Shown in pieces: positions 1 through 9,245 of a stretch of 64,000 bases of DNA. Each line of letters opens with the position of its first letter. The first letter of the stretch is position 1. The DNA is taken from the NCBI RefSeq assembly GCF_000715075.1, contig NC_134087.1, forward strand, positions 107,795,161 through 107,859,160, in the 5' to 3' direction. The notes under the pieces were generated by a model. It worked only from the letters and a program-made list of their open reading frames with translations, did no database searches and was not told the origin of the DNA. A program made the position numbers and the translations under genes. This stretch comes from Nicotiana tabacum. Lineage: Eukaryota > Streptophyta > Magnoliopsida > Solanales > Solanaceae.

Positions 1-329
1 TTATTTTGGTTAAAATTGAACAGATAATTTTTTTTTTTTTAAATCAATAATATCTCATTTTGTCTATATGTGAACTGGCAGTTGGTAGTAGCATAATCCA
101 GGATCAGGCTGGCTCCTCTCGCTCAGCATCTCTACCTCTATGTCCATTTACATCATAATCATATAGTATAATTTATCTTAAAATTCAAAACAATGAAAAT
201 CATTAGCAGGCTCTTCAAAATTGGCAAATTAATAGATGAAGAAAGGCGATACTATCCTGATCAAGTTTAACTACTTAACAAGGAAAAGGTGTTTGAAAAG
301 ATACAAGCAAAGGTATCGTAATTTGGCAT

Positions 330-640
330 ATCAACATTTTGCTTTCCATATTTTGCCTCGATGCAATTTGAGGCTGCTTGCCAAGGAGACTGGCTTAACA
401 TTATTTAGCGAAATGCCTTGGGGAGATGTTGCATCTTGGAATACAGTAATTGGAGGCCTAATGCATAATGAGCAGATTAGAGATATTATGAGGTGCTTCC
501 CTCAAATGCAAACAGAGAATGTGTCACCTGATAAGCTTATTATCCGCTTGTGCAAAAGCTGAGAATATAATTGATAGACGACAAATTGATTAAAATGCTT
601 TAGTTGAGATGGAATTGGGGGACATGTTATTTAAGGGTGG
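330..640 (+). pseudogene. PPR-protein gene fragment (decayed)
   Basis: The plus-strand frame at about 350-560 reads as part of a plant pentatricopeptide repeat of the PLS type: a segment ending LFSEMP is followed by DVASWNTVIGGL and then a helix ending QMQTENVSPDK. These are classic repeat-boundary residues. After about 540 the similarity continues in another frame (ACAKAEN, then DRRQID before a stop, then ALVEME), so at least one frameshift and one stop break it. No start, organelle targeting peptide or full repeat array is present; PPR proteins usually carry ten or more repeats. It lies just past the 3' end of the minus-strand RAB5IF-like gene. It is most likely a short relic and not an expressed gene. 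The family call is fairly safe and the subgroup is inferred. Confidence 0.6.
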
Positions 641-1013
641 CGATAAGGAGAGACTGCTGAATTTGTTACCAAGAGTATTAAGGATAAAAGCAAATCCTAC
701 TTACCTAAGAGAGGCTATGAAACAAACATAATTATTGGGTCAAAAGCATGGTCTGCACTCTGAAGAAGAGCAAAGAATGCTGAACAAATACATGTTAAGA
801 AACTATCTTTTGCAATGGTAAAGCTACCATGTTCCAGATTATACTGAAGATAATATTGCACAGTCGAAAAGTGGCCGTGAATATCAACCAACATTGTCAT
901 TGAGGGAAGTTCATCTTAACAACAGAAATAACACCTTGTGCATCTTCCAAAATATGAGTTCTGAGTTGAAAAGTGCTACGAAGAGCAAGAGCAGCCAAGT
1001 TGAGAAGCCTACA

Positions 1014-4000
1014 TCAGAAGTGAGCCAAACTGTAGACTAGGGTCCACAAAAGCTGTGCGAAAAGTAATACAAGCAACAGGAAGAAAAACAAAGGAAATTA
1101 GCAATAAGAGAGACAATGGTAACGGACATAACTTGTTTTTCACTTATACAAGAGGGTAAAAAAGGGGTCGAAAGGAAGTTCAAAGTACCAGAAAGAGTGT
1201 CACAGAAGCAAAAAGCCCTTCCTGCAGGAGAGCTCCATGCCCACCAAATTCTTCTTCATCAACTTTTAGCACCATTGCATAATAACAATAGATAATACCC
1301 GTTGAAAGTGCAAGAAACCTAAGTTTAAGAAAAATACAACTATTATTGCAAGTGATTAGTTTAATCACTACAGGATTTAAAATTACGGCCAAATATTTGA
1401 AAATTAGGATGATGTTCAATTCAAGCAACCAACATCCTTCCATTAAAAGAAGGAGAAGCAGATTCCAACTCGATTTCCTGTCAGTTGTATAAATTGCCCA
1501 ACCATGTGGTCTCAGCTATTAAGCACCCGGAAATTCTCTCCTTAGAAGCAACACATCTTAATTCTTACCGAACGCAAAGAAATATTTCTAGTGAAATATA
1601 AGTGCTCATTCTCAACGTGTGGAAGCAAAAGAGCCTTGCTGATATTTCCTTCTTCTCTCTCTCTTCTTACATTATTCCCCATTCACTTCTTCCTTTTTTG
1701 CCCTAGGGATAACATATACATTTCTCCCATTAAAAGAATAAACCTTTCTAAGAACCAGCTCCATACACAGAAAAATTAGTAACATAGAGTGCTAAGTCTT
1801 GGAAAGAAGGAAATGGCAATACATTCTGGCATTCTGCTACGATCCCTGATAACTCTGAAACAGAAAATTGGGGTTATGGTTGTATATAAGGTCTTTTGTT
1901 TATTAAAAATTGCAGAATTGGGTTCTAATTCTGTTTGTTACCCGGTACATGTGCTAGTGGAAGGTAGCAGGTGCCCTATGGAATTAGTCAACGTGCGCGC
2001 AAGCTGGCCCAAACACCACGGTTATCAAACAAAAAACTAGCAGAGAATTTCACTTCACATATTGGGAACTTATAAATATGAATTTGGATTACTGTATATT
2101 GTGGTTCATCATGCATCAAATGGTATAACTAGAAACTGTTTATATGAAGAATAGGCTTCAAAAAGTTCAGCATCCATGAACATCTTAATCGGTTTACCTC
2201 GGCATGAGTCTTATAAATGCTAGGTGACTACCAAATAGCAAAAAGAATATGAGCTTCAAATCTTATATGTTTAACCATTACCATAGATCTCCACCATATG
2301 AAGCAAAATTATCGCAGATTTGCTCCTAAGACACTACCTTGGGTTCAAGATTCTGCCTTTGTCCTACATTTAAGTATTTTTATGATAAGTAATCAAAGAT
2401 TTTATAAATGCTTGCACTATGCCAGTGTGACAAAACATAACTACGGATTGCGCAGATAGCCTATTATATCTAAAATTGCATCAACCAAAAAGCTACCAAA
2501 AAAATAGAGCTTCGTTTAAGGCTATGTAGACTTCTCCTACGGCCTTCAAAAATTCTTTCATTTCTTTCAAGCCAAACAGTCCACCAAATGGCTTGAGGGT
2601 TGGTATTCCAAGTCTATTGTCATTTCTTGCACAACCCTTCCTTGTACCAACAACATTGCAGTAGCTTCTTAGTGGATTTTGGCATGGTCCAGAACATGCC
2701 AAGGATTGCCAGAAACATGCTCCACAGCTGACTAGTAACTCTACAATGCAAAAAAGAGGTGGCCAACATCTTCAGAGTGATCTTCACATTGGGGCACTTA
2801 CTAAAAAGCTGAAATCCCCTCTTTTGCAGGTTGGAATGAGTGAGACAAGCCTCCCTCCTACATTTAAGTCTTCTCCTTCAACTTTTCTCTCCCTAATCAA
2901 AAGTTCCGTGTTCAATCACTCATTGACAAATGACAACACCCAATGCTTCAAGGTAACTCAAAAAAAGGATCAATCTCCTTAGTGCCTGTATATTTTTTTT
3001 AGTAAGGTAATTCTCAATGCCTGTGTTTTTGAGGAAGACATAAAGTCCCTATCTGAAAGGGTTTAGAGACAGTTAGATGTACTGACTTATCTTTTCATTA
3101 GAGAGAGGCTATTCAAAGTAATTGGAAATCTTATTACCTGAATGGGTCTAAAGACTGTTAGTTGTAGAATCTGAAACTTCTAACTAATTGGAACAATTTT
3201 CAAAGACTATCACTTAGAAAAGAAATAGAGAGAAACAAAAAAGGACACGGACATTCACCTCACTCCTCAAAGAGAAATTCTTACTCCAGGAGAAGAACAG
3301 TGTCCCCTTCCAGTAAGCACCTAAGGGCTAAGTGGGTGGACCTAGAGGTCAATAAAGTGGGAAAAAATCATGGGAAACCGGGGTTCAAATTCCAGTAGAG
3401 AGCTAGAGACAAAAGTTCTAGTGGAAGATAGCAGGTACATGGTGGAATAGTCGAGATGCGAGCAAGCAGACTCAAACTCCACCATTATATATTTTAAAAA
3501 AAAAAAAGCCGTCCTTCAAGTCATCTGACGATTAAAGGCTCGAGCAAAGAATTATTATGCCGGCTCTAAATAAAGACCTGTTCTTTTTTGAATCTTTTAC
3601 CTGATTTAATCATATCTAAATATTCTATTAATAACAATTTATTATTTCAATAAGGAAACTAAATCAACAACAATAGCAACTACCTAGTAAAATCCCACAA
3701 AGTGGGGTCTGGGGAGGGTAATGTGTACGCAGACCTTACCCCTACCCTGATAGGGCAGAGAGGCTGTTTCCAATAGACCCTCGGCTCAAGGAAACTAAAT
3801 CAAATATTCATTAATTTCTTACCCAAAGAATAATTAGAAACATTTTTAGAATCCAAATCAAAGAGTCTAAATAGTCTAGAAGAAGTTGTTGAAGTACTTT
3901 AATGAAGCCATTTAAACTACCAAAATGGAATTTTTTGAAATTACTTTCCCAAAATTAGTGAAGTCAAGAGGGACTTGCTCAAATACAGATAAGATTGAAG

Positions 4001-5943
4001 ATTGAAATGCTCCTACAGAAATTGAAGTACATTGATGATCAAAGAAGTTCATGACAACTACGCATGCTCCCATACATTCTTATACTTGTTTCTTGTGTAT
4101 CCTCCCATTATCCTTTTTTATTAAGTTCAATCCATTTTTGGATCACTTTTTCAGAGCTAATATGACATTCTTTCCTATGCATTTCTAAGAGATTCCCCCT
4201 CCTCAGTAGACGTGATCAGGATGAAAGGGCTTTCTTTCACTAGCATTGAGTGAAAGGCTATAGCCTCTTAGTCAGCTTTGTCTTCAAACTAATCTCCCCC
4301 CCCCCCTCTCTCTCACTCATATACGCTCAGATTTCACCCTTTTCTCCTGAACTACTTTAATAGTGAGAATAAAACTAATTTTTCTGTTCTCTGCCTGTTT
4401 CAGTTTCCTTTCTTGTTAATGACAACACATGTCCCTGGTTGTCTTAACATGTCCTCAGACAGACAGCCCCTATTTTTGAAAAAACCTTACACCCATGCCT
4501 CCTAGATGAATGAATGTTTACAGACCATCATAATTTTAATATTGACATAATAGTCTGGAGCAATTTCCATGCTATGACAGTTTGTCCAAGTCCATGTAAA
4601 CAAAGCAGAACAGTATGTACAAACACGAAGAGTTACCATATAAGCTAACTGAAGTAAGAAAGTTGCCCAATGTGTGTCAACTGAGATAAACTCAACTGAT
4701 AATAAGCAATGGACGAGAGCTAATGAATTGAAATAAACTCAACATACAAACAACAATTGACAAGAGCTAATGAAGTGGGGAAAAAAAACTCATCATGTAA
4801 TAACAACACACAGAAATGAAGTGCAGTTACAGGAATGAAGAAGATATTACAGAGAACTTGACATACAGCAAGTTAATAGCAGATTCGATGCCTTCAAGAA
4901 AAAGAAGAAGGTACAGAAGAAAACTTACAACATAAACCAGACACCACCAACTAAAGGAATGGCACCCCATATTAACCCACAAACAAGGGCCATCAATTGT
5001 CTAGCCCAATGCAATACATCACCCAGTTGATCCTGCAATTACAAGATAAAAACAATTACTGGATTTACTAATGTATAATACACCCAAAGACTGAAACTGA
5101 CACATCAAGCTGTGGCACAATCTGCTACCAGAAAGCTAAAGGAGAAGCAAAAAGTCTAAAGATCTTTCCTTTTCAGGTTAATGTTGCAAGTTGTAACAAA
5201 AGAAAAATTAAAACATCTCCTGACTGAAAAGTCTCCAAGCTTTAAAGTTAAAAAATAGTAAATAAATTTACAGCTACTTTTCTTTTTATTCATACAGTGG
5301 TGCCCGGGCCAGCTTGCTCACACCTCAACTATTTTACCGGGTACCTACTAGTATCTCCCACCCATAAAGGAAAGAAATCACCTGGCATTCTTGCCTAGGT
5401 GATTTGAAGCTGAGAACCCATGGTTCTCCTTCCACTTTATTGACCATTAGGCCCCACCCTAGGATGCAATACATCTAAAGCTACTGGTATCTCTAACCTA
5501 TGCAGTTTTCTGAAGAGCAGCCATAATAATAAAGCAAGGAAAAACCTTTCGAATGTCTTAGTCGCTCCACCCACCACTCCAAATCTCCCACTAAACACTC
5601 CAATACAACCAAAAGCTTACGAAGTGCTTCTCTATTTGTGGGATTCTAAGATATATAGTTTTCCTCTCAGATATGCAAGAATGACGGAAAGAAATCTACC
5701 ATAAACGAAGACCCAGAAGTTAAAATTCTCAATCAGCAGCATAAAAGGGAAAAAAAAGAAGAAGAATATCCATAACAGAAAGCCATGTAGAGTAAGTATC
5801 CATGCTTGAACGAAAAAAGTGAAAAATCGAACCTTGTCCCAAGAAGCTTCGGGATCGAAAACTTTTCTGAATTTAGACAAGTGGCCATTCTGATGTTGGT
5901 CTAGCTGTTGAGCGTCAGATTTTGCTGATTTCCTCTGTCTCAT
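1014..5943 (-). CDS. Rab5-interacting (RAB5IF/OPTI-like) ER membrane protein, four exons
   Basis: Four minus-strand exons join into an uninterrupted 127-residue protein. Exon 1 is 5943-5833 (starts MRQRKSAKSD, ends SWDK), exon 2 is 5032-4929, exon 3 is 1318-1189 and exon 4 is 1052-1014 (ends YSLAHF then TGA). All three introns begin GT and end AG, and the donor of intron 2 is GTAAGT. Reading frame is kept across each junction, with Leu72 split between exons 2 and 3. Three membrane segments are visible at about residues 48-64, 68-88 and 107-124, and the loop VDEEEFGGHGALLQEG is the family hallmark. The protein fits the Rab5ip/EMC6 family (PF07019). The human relative RAB5IF works at the ER membrane with TMCO1 in multipass-protein insertion and was also named a respirasome assembly factor; the plant role is inferred from that. 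Length equals the usual plant length. This is the only host gene here with an intact frame. Introns 1 and 2 carry SINEs. Confidence 0.9.
1935..2035 (+). mobile_element. SINE, 3' part (tRNA-derived Solanaceae type)
   Basis: The stretch from CCCGGTACATGTGCTAGTGG through GCGCGCAAGCTGGCCC to CACCACGGTTATC matches the 3' half of the copies at 3318-3507 and 5285-5465. The tRNA-like 5' half with the polymerase III boxes is missing, so this is 5' truncated. It ends in a short A-rich tail. It lies in intron 2 in the orientation opposite to the gene. Confidence 0.6.
3318..3507 (+). mobile_element. SINE (tRNA-derived Solanaceae type), near full length
   Basis: A tRNA-like head (GGCTAAGTGGGTGGACCTAG, then GTCAATAAAGTGG) is followed by a polymerase III B-box-like GGTTCAAATTCC at 3382-3393. 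The shared body has CTAGTGGAAGATAGCAGGTA and GCGAGCAAGCAGACTC, and an A-tail of about 11 residues ends near 3507. Length is about 190 bp, typical for plant SINEs. I see no clear target-site duplication. The family (TS or SolS type) is inferred from the recurring 3' body. Confidence 0.65.
3668..3787 (-). mobile_element. Au-like SINE with 16-bp target-site duplication
   Basis: Read on the minus strand, the copy starts GAGCCGAGGGTCTATTGG, contains GGTAAGGTCTGCGTACAC and CCCAGACCCCACTTTGTGGG, and ends in an imperfect TTG tail. That body and tail are those of the plant Au-type SINE 3' region. It is bounded by a perfect 16-bp direct repeat AAGGAAACTAAATCAA at 3652-3667 and 3788-3803, the signature of LINE-mediated insertion. 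At 120 bp it is shorter than a full copy. It sits in intron 2 in the same sense as the gene. Confidence 0.8.
5285..5465 (-). mobile_element. SINE (tRNA-derived Solanaceae type) in intron 1
   Basis: On the minus strand it reads CTAGGGTGGGGCCTAATGGT, then CAATAAAGTGGAAGGAGAAC, a B-box-like CAGCTTCAAATCACC, then GTACCCGGTAAAATAG and GAGCAAGCTGGCCCGGGCAC, ending in ACCACTGTATG. This is the same family as the copies at 1935-2035 and 3318-3507. It lies in intron 1 (5033-5832) in the sense direction of the host gene. Confidence 0.7.
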
Positions 5944-6284
5944 GATGAAAAATAGATAACAAGAATAAATGTTAAAAGCAAGCGAATCACTTGGGTGTTA
6001 CAAAAGCGAGGAATATAGGGTTTTGATGAAATCGACAAAACCAATGCTAGAGATGGGGAGAGTTGAATTTTATGGTGGAAGAGTTATTGGTATTATAAAA
6101 TTAGGAAAAGAATGGGTGTAGATCTATCTTGATTAGTATATAAATAAAAGATTAGATGTAGATGGAGAATGCTGCAATAGTTTTGTTGTTGCTTTGTTGT
6201 GCTCTTCTATTTTGGGTTTAATTATAATTCCTTTTTGGGGTTGATTTTGGTTTTGTAGCGATGAATAAGTGCTTTCCAACTAGA
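5944..6284 (-). promoter_or_regulatory. 5' UTR and remaining upstream region of the RAB5IF-like gene
   Basis: This is all that separates the ATG at 5943 from the terminal inverted repeat of the Mutator-like element. It contains an AT-rich stretch (TATATAAATA on the plus strand at 6137-6146, TATTTATATA on the minus strand) that could serve as a TATA element about 190 bp before the ATG. No further element can be called. A transcription start near 6100 is inference only. Confidence 0.35.
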
Positions 6285-6286
6285 GG

Positions 6287-6400
6287 TGACTCGGGTCCGA
6301 AACTGAAATGATGTATTTTTATATATAAATACGTTTATACTGTTAAAAAAAGTTACATTTCTACATAAAACGCAATATTAACTTTAACAGAAAGTTAGCC
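6287..6400 (+). repeat. Left terminal inverted repeat of the MULE
   Basis: It begins GACTCGGGTCCGAAACTG and continues through AAATGATG, GTTTATACTGTTAAAAAAAG and TTACATTTCTACATAAAACG. The reverse complement of 12612-12717 gives the same sequence with scattered mismatches and a small length difference in the middle. Long TIRs of about 100 bp are usual for MULEs. Confidence 0.85.
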
Positions 6401-6408
6401 GTTAAAGT

Positions 6409-6512
6409 AAAATGCAGTATTATACTGCGTTTTACTAAAAAAATAATTTTTTATATAGAAAAACACAGTATAGTACTACGTTTAAGCAAAACATAGTATT
6501 ATACTGCGTTTT
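6409..6512. repeat. Cluster of near-palindromic AAAACGCAGTA/TACTGCGTTTT units (left)
   Basis: Three ~25-bp near-palindromes occur at 6409-6434, 6461-6485 and 6488-6512. Each is a half AAAAYRYAGTA facing its complement TACTRCGTTTT across a 2-3 base AT centre. Further copies lie inside the MULE at 8780, 8882 and 8969 and near its right end at 12415, 12526 and 12611. Subterminal repetition of this kind can mark transposase-binding sites, but that role is inferred. Confidence 0.7.
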
Positions 6513-7030
6513 CCTATAATTAAATATAACCCTCCTTCTTCCCCACGACGGGTTCAGTCGAGTTTTTAAACCCTCCCCCCCACCATTTCTGCTGCCCCCC
6601 CCCCCTCAATTAAAAAAAATCTTGGGCCCCACCCGTCACACAAGAAGTGAAGAGCGTAGGTCTCGCATACAACCCAAGCCTTGGATTCCTTCTTTCGGGG
6701 TCAAAATTTCAAATTTTTGATATTTCAAAAAACATAAATCGAGGTATTCCGATTTAGTTTATGTCGAAACTCGTAGAGCATATACATATTTGTTTTCTTG
6801 AATGTATTTCCACGTTGATTTGTGTTATGTTTGCGATTAAATTTGTATGTTATTTTTATCCGGATTGAATTATTAGTGTTTTAAAAAATAATTAAAACTT
6901 GATAAATAATTTTTATTGTTAATGAAATTGTTCACAAATATCTTTTACTGTTTTTATATGTAATTTCGTGAATGTTATGTTCTTATGTTTGTTGTTTTTA
7001 TTTAGTTTAGATTATTTATTTGTTTAAAGA
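6513..7030. other. MULE interior without recognisable genes
   Basis: AT-rich sequence with C-runs near 6573-6605. I see no coding frame of note and no RNA gene. Confidence 0.5.
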
Positions 7031-7128
7031 ATAGTGACCTTTTAGCGTAGTAAAATATAGAGCTTTTTAGCATAGTAAAATATAGAGCCTTTTAGCGTAG
7101 TATAATATAGAGCCCTTTAGCGTAGAGT
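7031..7128 (+). repeat. ~32-bp minisatellite, about three copies
   Basis: The unit CCTTTTAGCGTAGTAAAATA plus TAGAG is repeated about three and a half times with a few substitutions. It lies inside the MULE directly before the 140-bp array. Confidence 0.75.
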
Positions 7129-7149
7129 CTCTATAGTTTAAGTATGTAA

Positions 7150-7990
7150 TAACTACAAACTCTATCCAATTACACTTTACAAAATTAATTATTTAATTTA
7201 TAAAATAAACTTACAAAACTAACAAATTAATATATGTTGTCAAATTAAATATCGAGCGTGAAACTCATAGTTGTATACCCTGTCCAATTAAAAATTAATT
7301 ATTTAATTTATAAAACTAACAAAATTTTAAAAATATTGAAATTGACACACACAATAATTAATGATAGCTTGGTGCTACTGGGCCTCAAATATCGAGCCTG
7401 GAACTCATAGATAATTACTCTGTCCTATTAAAAATTAATTATTTAATTTATAAAACTAACAAAATTTTAAAAATATTGAAATTGACACACATAATAATTA
7501 AGGATAGCTTGGTGCTACTGGGCCTCAAATATCGAGCCTGGAACTCATAGTTGTATACCCTGTCCAATTAAAAATTAATTATTTAATTTATAAAACTAAC
7601 AAAATTTTAAAAATATTGAAATTGACACACATAATAATTAAGGATAGCTTGGTACTACTGGGCCTCAAATATCGAGCCTGGAACCCATAGATAATTACCC
7701 TGTCCAATTAAAAATTAATTATTTAATTTATAAAACTAACAAAATTTTAAAAATATTGAAATAGACACACATAATAATTAAGGATAGCTTGGTGCTACTG
7801 TGCATCAAATATCAAGCCTGGAACCCATAGATAATTACTCTGTCCAATTATAAAATTAATTATTTAATTTATTAAACTAACAAAATTTTAAAAATACTGA
7901 AATTGACACACATAATAATTAAGGATAGCTTGGTGCTACTGGGCCTCAAATATCGAGCCTGGAACCCATAGATAATTACTCTGTCATTTA
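7150..7990 (+). repeat. 140-bp tandem array inside the MULE, about five full units
   Basis: The phrase TGTCCAATTA (or a one-base variant) recurs at 7281, 7421, 7561, 7701 and 7841, a spacing of exactly 140 bp. Each unit contains AATTAATTATTTAATTTATA, ATTGACACACATAATAATTA and GGATAGCTTGGTGCTACTGG. Partial units flank the array on both sides. Units differ by only a few bases each, so the array expanded recently compared with the age suggested by the broken transposase. It has no coding frame. Confidence 0.9.
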
Positions 7991-8038
7991 TTATAACACA
8001 AACACACAATTAATATTGTTTAAATTAAAGTAGACGAC

Positions 8039-8116
8039 ATGGACTTGCCGCCTATGCATCCTGGACCAGCCGCGGATCAGATATTAGTGTTACAGGGCGA
8101 CCATAGGTTCGCCTAA
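8039..8116 (+). pseudogene. Plant mobile domain (PMD) start fragment
   Basis: A short plus-strand frame beginning with ATG at 8039 reads MDLPPMHPGPAADQILVLQG and then DHRFA before a TAA. The HPGP motif followed by LVLQ..HR is the usual start of plant-mobile-domain proteins (MAIN-like and PP7-long-form-like, PF10536), a domain known from MULE and gypsy elements and a few host genes. Only about 25 residues survive. It sits between the 140-bp array and the GRF pseudogene and points the opposite way to the transposase. It could be an exon of a captured gene or a relic of an element-encoded protein. Confidence 0.55.
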
Positions 8117-8315
8117 GATTGTATTTTAACAACAATCTTATATTAACAGAATTTGAACAATAATTTTATTTTTAACAGAACAACACAAACACAAACATAG
8201 CAAACCTAAAGATACACATAACAAACACAAACAGTACAACTAATGAAAACACATGACAAGGGAAACATAAAGATACACTACTACGCTCAACACGTACCTA
8301 TCATTGTTTCATTGT
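8117..8315. other. MULE spacer
   Basis: A/C-rich sequence with ACACAAACA and AACAGTACA words. I see no gene in it. Confidence 0.4.
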
Positions 8316-8655
8316 TTAGTCACAACCGCCTAGTATTCTCTGCTCCAACCACTTGAGTTGGTCTTCCAGCTTTTTTTCTTCTTCTTCCACCTCCTTGAGT
8401 TTCGCCTTCAACTCCGCAACTTCTTATTTGGATTTTCGCTCTCTTTCCCAATGCTTCAAACACAAATTACCAAGATCTTGGAGCTTGTCTTTGCAGTATT
8501 CCTGCTGACAAGGTTCATCAACCCATACCTCAAAATTGCATGTAGGTTCATCGGGTTGCCTATAAAACTTGTTCATACACGCCCAGTAGCGGCGTCCAGT
8601 TTCTTCCCAACAATTGTGCATCATGCATTTTTGCCGCACTCGCACCTTGGGACAT
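8316..8655 (-). pseudogene. GRF-type zinc-finger protein, pseudogene
   Basis: On the minus strand from an ATG at 8655-8653, a CECG pair is followed, one frame over, by CMMHNCWEETGRRYWACMNK and then CNFEVWVDEP, the layout of a GRF zinc finger (PF06839: Cys pair, GRR-aromatic, CxxF/V-WVD). A coiled-coil tail rich in Lys and Glu follows (LKAKLKEVEEEEKKLEDQLK) and ends GGCD at the stop 8318-8316. Two defects are visible: a one-base loss in an A-run separating CECG from the rest, and an in-frame TAA at 8426-8424 between zinc finger and coiled coil. Short GRF-plus-coiled-coil proteins of unknown function are common in plants, often near mobile elements. Its place inside the MULE suggests capture or an accessory gene; the function is unknown. 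Confidence 0.7.
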
Positions 8656-8769
8656 AAATAGGTTGTTGAGACATTTGTTAAAGAGAAACCTTGGTTTTAT
8701 GAAAATATTTGCTATTGGTTATTGTTAAGCGCCGAAAATAACTAGAATGCGCCCGTTATTTATAGGCAA

Positions 8770-9010
8770 TATTTCACACAAAACGTAGTACTTTACCACG
8801 CTTTACATATTAAATTTTTCTGAAATAAAACAACTTTATCGCAGTCGGTTCAGCTTTTTTCAGAACGACAAGACAACACACAAAACGTAGTATTATACCA
8901 CGCTTTACATATTAAATTTTTGAAACAAAACAGCTTTTTCGCAGTCGGTTCAGCTTTTTTCAGCACACAAAATGTAGTATTGTACCACGCTTTACATATT
9001 AAATTTTAAG
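8770..9010 (+). repeat. ~90-105 bp tandem repeat, about 2.5 copies, in the MULE
   Basis: The block from AAAACGTAGTA through CCACGCTTTACATATTAAAT, then TTTTTCGCAGTCGGTTCAGC, occurs twice and begins a third time at 8780, 8882 and 8969. Each copy carries one of the near-palindromes shared with both ends of the element. Confidence 0.8.
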
Positions 9011-9245
9011 AAGGATAATAAAGGATGTCTTGATTTTATAGTTTTTTTTTTGTAATTTTTAGATTCGTCTTCTTTACTAACACAAATAAGTTGAATATTT
9101 GAACAACCATATCAACATCCCAATTCAAATGGTCATGTTAAAAAATAAGATGTAACAAGATTGTGGAACGTAATTTTATTTGATAGATATTGCAACATAC
9201 ACAAGTACAGACACGTATTACAAAAAACAATACGAAAACAAAAGA

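Larger units (their letters stand above)
1319..4928 (-). other. Intron 2 of the RAB5IF-like gene (3.6 kb)
   Basis: This is the large intron of the minus-strand gene, bounded by GTAAGT at 4928-4923 and a TTAG acceptor ending at 1319. Apart from three SINE copies (1935-2035, 3318-3507, 3668-3787) I see only AT-rich unassigned sequence, with pyrimidine runs near 4296-4312. None of the short open frames inside it resembles a protein I recognise. Confidence 0.8.

Noticed and set aside
3370..3400. Possible tRNA gene (GGTTCAAATTCC)
   Set aside because: Only a B box-like sequence exists; no cloverleaf can be formed and it belongs to a SINE.
6131..6150. TATA box for the RAB5IF-like gene
   Set aside because: The TATATAAATA stretch is best read on the plus strand, opposite to the gene; orientation is ambiguous, so it is only mentioned within the upstream region.
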